Notes under the pieces: model-generated
Seen by the model: only the letters and a program-made list of their open reading frames with translations
What the model was told of the DNA's origin: nothing
The model's database searches: none
Shown: positions 58,681-64,000 of the stretch, piece by piece
Numbering within the stretch: position 1 is the stretch's first letter
Layout of the letters: each line of letters starts with the position of its first letter
Translations under genes and position numbers: made by a program
Source: Drosophila pseudoobscura
Lineage: Eukaryota > Arthropoda > Insecta > Diptera > Drosophilidae
Assembly (NCBI RefSeq): GCF_009870125.1
Contig: NC_046679.1
Coordinates: 19,158,001-19,222,000 of the forward strand
Direction of reading: 5' to 3'
Length of the DNA stretch: 64,000 nucleotides

Positions 58681-60285
58681 CACTGGGGTATGTGGTGTAA
58701 TTTCCATGGCGGCCACAGGATACAGGACTCGACTCGCCCTGAATGTGCATGGATGAGACCAATGAGATGCGAGTGCGCCTCCAGAGGCGAGAGCCCTTTT
58801 CGCAGGTGGACCGTGGACCCCACTTGGGACCTTTGCATTTTTAATGCTGATTCTGCCCATCGCCTTCGTCTGCTGGCAGTTTGAGAGCCACTTGCCTGTG
58901 TCTATGCGACAATGTGTCCGCCAATGTGTAACCAATGTCAATGGGCTGCCAAAAATAAATTCCAATTGTTCGGCCCGTTTGTGTGCCTTCTTTTATTTCT
59001 TTTGGCCCGTCACAGATTCGGTAAAAGTCGCGCGCGAATTTCCTTTACAGCCTTCCGCCGCTTTGTGGATCTCAAATTTTCCGAAAAGGAGTTGACTGTT
59101 GTACGCGACTCGCACAACTGATCTGCGGCAAGGTTAAAGCGAAATTCTGTTGCCTCTTGCCATATCACTCATACGCAGTGTTTGACCTACATCCTGTAGC
59201 CTACGTACGTGAGTGGATGAGAGTGTAAGTGAGTGTAAGAGAGAGCTTTCGGATTGAGTGTGTTTTTTGTTTTTGATAGACTTTTGTTTACGTTCTCCGC
59301 TATTTTTGGCGCCAAAATAGAACAACTGTTGCAGTGGGCGTTTACACAGCGCTGCACGGGGGTCGGGTTTGGAATACACCGCCACACGCCACAGAACGCA
59401 TATCTTACAGATTTATGAACATACATATGCACATATGTACATACATAGGTGTTCAAAAGAAGGCTAAAGCAACATTAACATTTACATTATTCTATCTTAG
59501 AATAAACATTTTTCCATTTATATTTATACTAATTTAATGTTTACTACATTTACGATTTATTTATAGTTAACTATTAATTTATATAAATTAGAAATTAGAA
59601 TTATAAATTATATTAATAACTAATTAATAATTAAATGAACTAAATGGATCTCTCAATGTAAATTACATCAATTATTACATGACATGTAAAAAAGCTTCAG
59701 CTTGCTCTCTGGCAGTGTAAAAGCTCACCCTCACCCTCTCTCTGTCTCACACTCTCGCCCGATTGAAGTGCGTGTAGAGATTGAGTTTTTTGGAGTCTCA
59801 CAGCAGCGAAAAAAGGGGAATATTCAGAACATTTTGGAGCCTAAAATTTGCCAGACGGACTCCAATTTAATCAACCGTATCATTCACATTTATTAAATTG
59901 TATCTAATGTAACGTAACGTAACTGAAGTGTAGCTAATCTGTTTTTAGGGTTAAAGCCTTTAAGTAGCTCAAACAATAAAAATATAAAATGGGATATAAA
60001 ACGGGTTTGATTTACTAAATTCGAATTAATTATTAGAAGCGTTTTTTTTTTTTGAGAATTACAATGTAATATATGTATATATATAATAAATAAAATATAT
60101 ATATAAAAATTTTTTTTTTAAATTTTCTGATGACAATAAACCAAAAAAGAAAGTTTTTTAATTATGCAAATAAATTGTTACCGTAAATTAGGTGGCCATT
60201 AATCAAACAAATTCTACACCCAATTCATGTTATAAGACCCCTGTAGGACAGTTTATTCTTGTTCTCTTTAGCTTTACTTTAAGTG

Positions 60286-60301
60286 TTCTCTCTCTCTCTC
60301 T
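60286..60301 (+). promoter_or_regulatory. CT/GA run (possible GAGA-factor site)
   Basis: CTCTCTCTCTCTCTCTG directly upstream of a GC-rich stretch. GAGA-factor runs are common in fly promoters. The link to the ABC transporter 3.1 kb downstream is inference only. Confidence 0.3.
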
Positions 60302-60722
60302 GCTTGTGTACACCCGTGCTCACTGAGGGAGACTTGGAGCATGGAGCATTGAGCATTAAACCCCATTCCGTTACGGGCAGTCCACTGAGGCGGACGTTTG
60401 GCGCGGATTTCTGTTCGTTTTCGTTCGTTGTGTCTGTCGTTCCGTTTCGGTTCTTTCTTTTGTGGGGGTAATTCTGCACGTGTTGAAGCCGCGACTGTTT
60501 CGAGTGGTACACAAATCACTCGGTAGTGGAAAATAATTAATGCTGAAGTAGTGTTTGTAAGTGGCTCAATGACTTGATTAATTTTTACGTGATTACTTAA
60601 ATTGTGCAGTTTTATTGCCCTTTTCGCCCGGCAATCGTCTCCTTCTATCTCTCTCTGTCTCTTTCCCTGTCGTTCGCGTAATAAATGGCATAAAAATACA
60701 TACTGTCTGTGCGTGTATGTGA

Positions 60723-60738
60723 GTGTGTGTGTGTGTGA
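60723..60738 (+). repeat. (TG)n microsatellite
   Basis: TGTGTGTGTGTGTGTG within GTATGTGAGTGTGTG...GAGC. Two further short TG runs lie at 61020-61033 and 61054-61069. Confidence 0.9.
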
Positions 60739-63367
60739 GCACTTGGCTTTTGTTTTTGCTTCCCCTCCTCCTGATCCGTTCCCCAATATGCTGGCTGTCT
60801 CTGACGCCGTCTCCCTTTGGTTTTACGTCATTCACCGTTATTTAATTTGGCTATGGGCAATTGTATGCTCGTGAGGGCAGTGCAGTGCAACAGCGAAAGA
60901 ATTTGCAATGCCGGTTTTCCCCACACAACCTACCAACCCCCCTCCCGCCCAGCGACGGCTGTCTGGCAACCACTTGTTTGCCTGTTCTGTGGGTTCGGGT
61001 ACGCAGATACCGTTTGCCGCTGTGTGTGTGTGTATTGCACGAGTCAAAGTGGCTTTGTGTGTGTGTGTTGCGTTAGCCGGTAAAAAAATTAATCACTGTT
61101 TTTACAAGTTGTGTTTGTTTTCACACAAAAAATAGCAACGGAAAGAAAAGTTATTATCAATAATTTTTAGAGTCGGTGTTTGAATTTCATTTCGTTTGAA
61201 CTCTTTCCGTTTGATATATGATATCATACGGTAAATTGAGTGGCTGGAACAACTGTTGCTCAAAGCAGCAGACTAACTGTAAAGCGAGTGGGGAGAACCA
61301 AACCGAACAGAACCCTAGAATTAATTTGAAAACGTGGTCTAGTATTAGCCCAAGTTTAACCAAAAAATTACAAAGAGAATAAAGAATAAAGCCAATCTTT
61401 GGATGCACATAAGTGCGTGATCTATGGATGAAAAGATCTGCAAGAAATCTAGGAACCATAGGAAGGATTTTTTCCATCAAGTGGCATCCATTTCCCCCTA
61501 ATCTATAACCAACATTTGCGAATAGAACCTCTTTTAACCGGCTGTCACTCGTCCTAATCAGCTGTAAGAACATAATATACCATACTACCACGTTTAGATA
61601 GCACAAAAATATGTAGGGCAAACTGTGCTCTTTTATCATTTCTTTCAGCAATGCGAGATAATTTTAATTACTTCACTAATATAATCTCCTTATGCGGTTT
61701 TAATGGGTCTAATTAGGGATACTCGAGAGTCGACCATCTGCGAAAATTTCCTTTCTGTTTCCGTAAATTAATTCCCATTGGAACAATTAAGAACGATCAA
61801 GTTCAATTGGAAGAATCTGCGATCTATTTGGTGTTATGACATCCCATGCCGCCCTGTAAATGGTGATGATAATATTCCATTGGCGGCGCCAGGCGCCCCC
61901 ATAATGAAACATGAACAATTTCGCGGTCAATCACTTAACTTTTATTAACTGAAAGCTGAAGGAACGTAGAAGAAACTTTCCGAGGAACAAATACACCGCC
62001 TCGTCAGCTTTACATGGGAAAACTTTCCATGCGAAAAATGAAATTTCCTTTTGCGCGTAAGTGGGTCAAATTGTGTTTTAGTCTGGCACATGGCTTATAA
62101 CCTTCCCAAAACACAGACACATCATTATACATAAACGGTGTGTTGTGTGGGTTATCTGAGAAGGTCTCTGGACTTTTGCTTACCAATTAATAAACATTAT
62201 GATTATTGTCATGCGAGTATTAGGAGGTCTTCTCGCACACGTAAACGTACGTGTGCCTCTGTCCTGGCTCCAAATGCTTTATGATTAACGCTCCTCGTGT
62301 CATATGCTATCAGTTACAGACAAAGCAAATAAACATGGCTCAGAGCTAATGACCGATATCATCGTGAGCAAACGGTGTGACTGACCGTCCCATCTGGAGA
62401 CGCGTATGTGTGTTTTGGAGCGTATGCTGGAACACAGTTCGTCTTGATTTTTATGGTACATTCGTAGTACGAGTATTTCTTTCTGAATTGGAAACATCTG
62501 AATGAACGGAAAGTATTTTCGAAAGCCGTAAGGTAGGGATCTGGCTGTCTTGTTTTTTAAAATCTATGCCAAGTTGTAGGAAATATGTTTACTATTTGGT
62601 AGGGCTCATATAAAACCGATGCTATATCAATAGGAACATCCTTTGCTTCTTGGATCTGCCCTTTGTTAGAAGTTCAATAAGTCCTCAATTAATGGAGGAA
62701 GTGAACCATAAATTAACTAATCTTTGTACCCTTTCTGAGAATATTATGGTTTGGGCGAGATCTTAGAACAACATCACTTAGTATAAAGATTATATCCATG
62801 TCATGCCTTGTCATATCATAGTAAAGATTTGCATTAATGCCATCAGTATTCAAGGGAAGGGTTCTACCGTGACCGGTGTTTGCTTTTATTATTTATTAAA
62901 TGTTGAAACTTGTTTTAAACTGGTTGAGAGTACGAGTAATCAATAATAATCGTTTAGGAAATTGTCTTTTTTATCTCGTTGTACTGTCGTATGTTTTTTG
63001 AACGAGTATTCAGTGATAGCTGAGAACTGTATGTTCCATAATCTTTACTGTGATGAAATCCCTTACTAATTGGGTTATAAGTTATTGCTCAAGGTCGTCG
63101 TAACTGATAAGAAACCAGTCGTAGACAAGGCCCGCTGATCATCACAGCACATTAACATATAATAATACAATATATAGGGTATTGAAATGACCGGAATTAC
63201 TTGCGGGCTGCTGATTACTTCAGCCTTATCGGAGTTATGCCGAGTCGTAAAAATGAGACTGGAGTAACTTTTTTTTATTTTTAACATAAGTTTAGTTCTG
63301 TTTATCGCCACCTACAACCCACAGGTGGAACCGCAGACGCTGACCAAACAGATAGCCATATGATAAC

Positions 63368-64000
63368 ATGGACAGCAGTCCAAAGCCGGAGCGTAAAAAT
63401 CCGCGTCAGGGTGCAAATATCTTCTCGCAGTTGATATTTGCATGGGCGTTGCCATTGCTCTACCGGGGATCGCGTCGAGGCCTAAACACAGACGATCTGA
63501 CGGAGTGCCTCGAGGAGGATCACTCCGAGCAGTTAGGCGATCGTTTGGAGGAGTAAGTACTGACTGATGGATCATAAACTCATCTAAAGCCTGTACTCTG
63601 TTTGTAGTGAATGGTACAAGGAGGTGGAACGAGCCCATCGCAAATCGAACAAGCCTCGGCTAAGGAATGCCCTATTTCGTTGCTTTTTAGGACCAACGAT
63701 CGTCAATGGTCTTATTTGTTTAATCTATATAGTGATCAAGTGAGTCGGAAAACATGGATCATTTAAGGCATAAAACTATAAATATGTTTTGTTTTTTAGA
63801 ACCTTGATACCCGCTGTACTGGCCCAGTTGTTGCTTCAGTTCCAGAAGCTGCCATCACCCACACCCGTCAAGGAAATATCTCTAACAGAGACCCTAAACA
63901 GAACAGCCCGCTCTATTGGTCACTTTGTGCTGTCGCAGGCTGTGGCCGATGCCAGCGGAGCAGGCAGCGATGTCGATTCCCCCAATGCCCTGGACAAGGG
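63368..64000 (+). CDS. ABC transporter, subfamily C (MRP/l(2)03659-like), 5' part only
   Basis: N-terminal part of an MRP-type full ABC exporter. Three coding exons are inside the window: 63368-63552, 63608-63739 and 63800 to the window end, with small introns of 55 and 60 nt (GT...AG). The protein begins MDSSPKPERKNPRQGANIFS. It continues with SQLIFAWALPLLYRGSRRGL, the usual start of the first transmembrane domain in fly ABCC proteins, and an acidic L-T-D-D-L-T-E-C-L stretch. It continues with RNALFRCFLGPTIVNGLICL, a membrane helix, then PAVLAQLLLQFQ. No nucleotide-binding domain is reached. The start is supported by position and by the immediate match to other ABCC N-termini. Upstream DNA (60.2-61.1 kb) has CT and TG runs that could belong to its promoter or 5'UTR. 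Confidence 0.85.

Larger units (their letters stand above)
58681..63367 (+). other. Intergenic/upstream region of the ABC transporter gene
   Basis: No transposon was recognised over about 4.7 kb, unlike everything to the left. Base composition alternates between GC-rich (58.7-59.1, 60.3-61.0 kb) and AT-rich (59.5-60.2 kb) parts. CT runs at 60286-60301 and TG runs at 60723-60738, 61020-61033 and 61054-61069 are the main simple repeats. A 154-codon minus-strand open frame lies at 61187-61651, without recognised homology. Confidence 0.5.

Noticed and set aside
60274..60786. 170-codon minus-strand open frame
   Set aside because: It runs through the complement of CT and TG simple repeats (His-Thr and Arg-Glu runs) and overlaps other frames equally open. 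No domain; low complexity explains it.
1..64000. tRNA, rRNA and snRNA genes
   Set aside because: I looked for tRNA A/B-box pairs and known small RNA starts while reading and saw none convincing. A covariance search was not possible.

Overview
The window is eukaryotic and reads as a Drosophila genome, most likely an obscura-group species. Evidence: intron-bearing genes with short consensus GT...AG introns, products that are recognisably fly orthologues (Snap25, the SMN-related splicing factor SPF30, Mzt1), and many copies of the DINE-1/INE-1 (ISY-type) non-autonomous Helitron, whose 3' end has the form familiar from the D. pseudoobscura/D. miranda group. Gene density is low and transposon debris is heavy up to about 58.7 kb, as expected of pericentric DNA. 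From memory, Snap25 and SPF30 are also pericentric genes on 3L of D. melanogaster.

Layout. 1-7.4 kb: nested fragments of BEL/roo-like, Helitron, LOA-type LINE, Tc1 and DINE-1 elements. 7.46-33.6 kb: Snap25 on the + strand, seven constitutive-position coding exons giving 213 aa, with introns swollen by LINE (CR1-like, LOA/I-like), BEL/Pao and gypsy LTR-element, DINE-1, long-inverted-repeat and Tc1-type MITE sequences. The third coding position exists twice: a 49-nt exon at 12244-12292 and a diverged 49-nt copy at 20343-20391, both with good splice sites and identical phase, so frame allows exactly one per mRNA. 34.4-38.7 kb: a DINE-1 3' end, a decayed BEL/Pao element and a CR1-like fragment. 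39.4-42.5 kb: SPF30/SMNDC1 orthologue on the - strand (3 exons, 243 aa). 44.07-44.31 kb: Mzt1 on the + strand (80 aa, one exon). 47.3-57.0 kb: an SLC45-family sugar transporter on the + strand (7 exons, 619 aa) with a 5.9-kb transposon-filled second intron. 57.5-58.7 kb: two abutting gypsy integrase fragments in opposite orientation and a DINE-1 piece. 58.7-63.4 kb: cleaner intergenic DNA with GA/CT and TG runs. 63.37-64.0 kb: the first three coding exons of an ABCC/MRP-type transporter, running off the window end.

The genes do not form a pathway: Snap25 is the plasma-membrane Q-SNARE of synaptic vesicle fusion, SPF30 is a spliceosome assembly factor, Mzt1 is a gamma-tubulin ring complex component, and the last two are membrane transporters. 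What unites the window is compact coding exons surviving in a transposon graveyard. The most notable item is the mutually exclusive Snap25 exon that recodes the part of SNARE helix 1 containing the ionic-layer glutamine. All coordinates and translations were read by eye; family names come from remembered motifs, not database searches.
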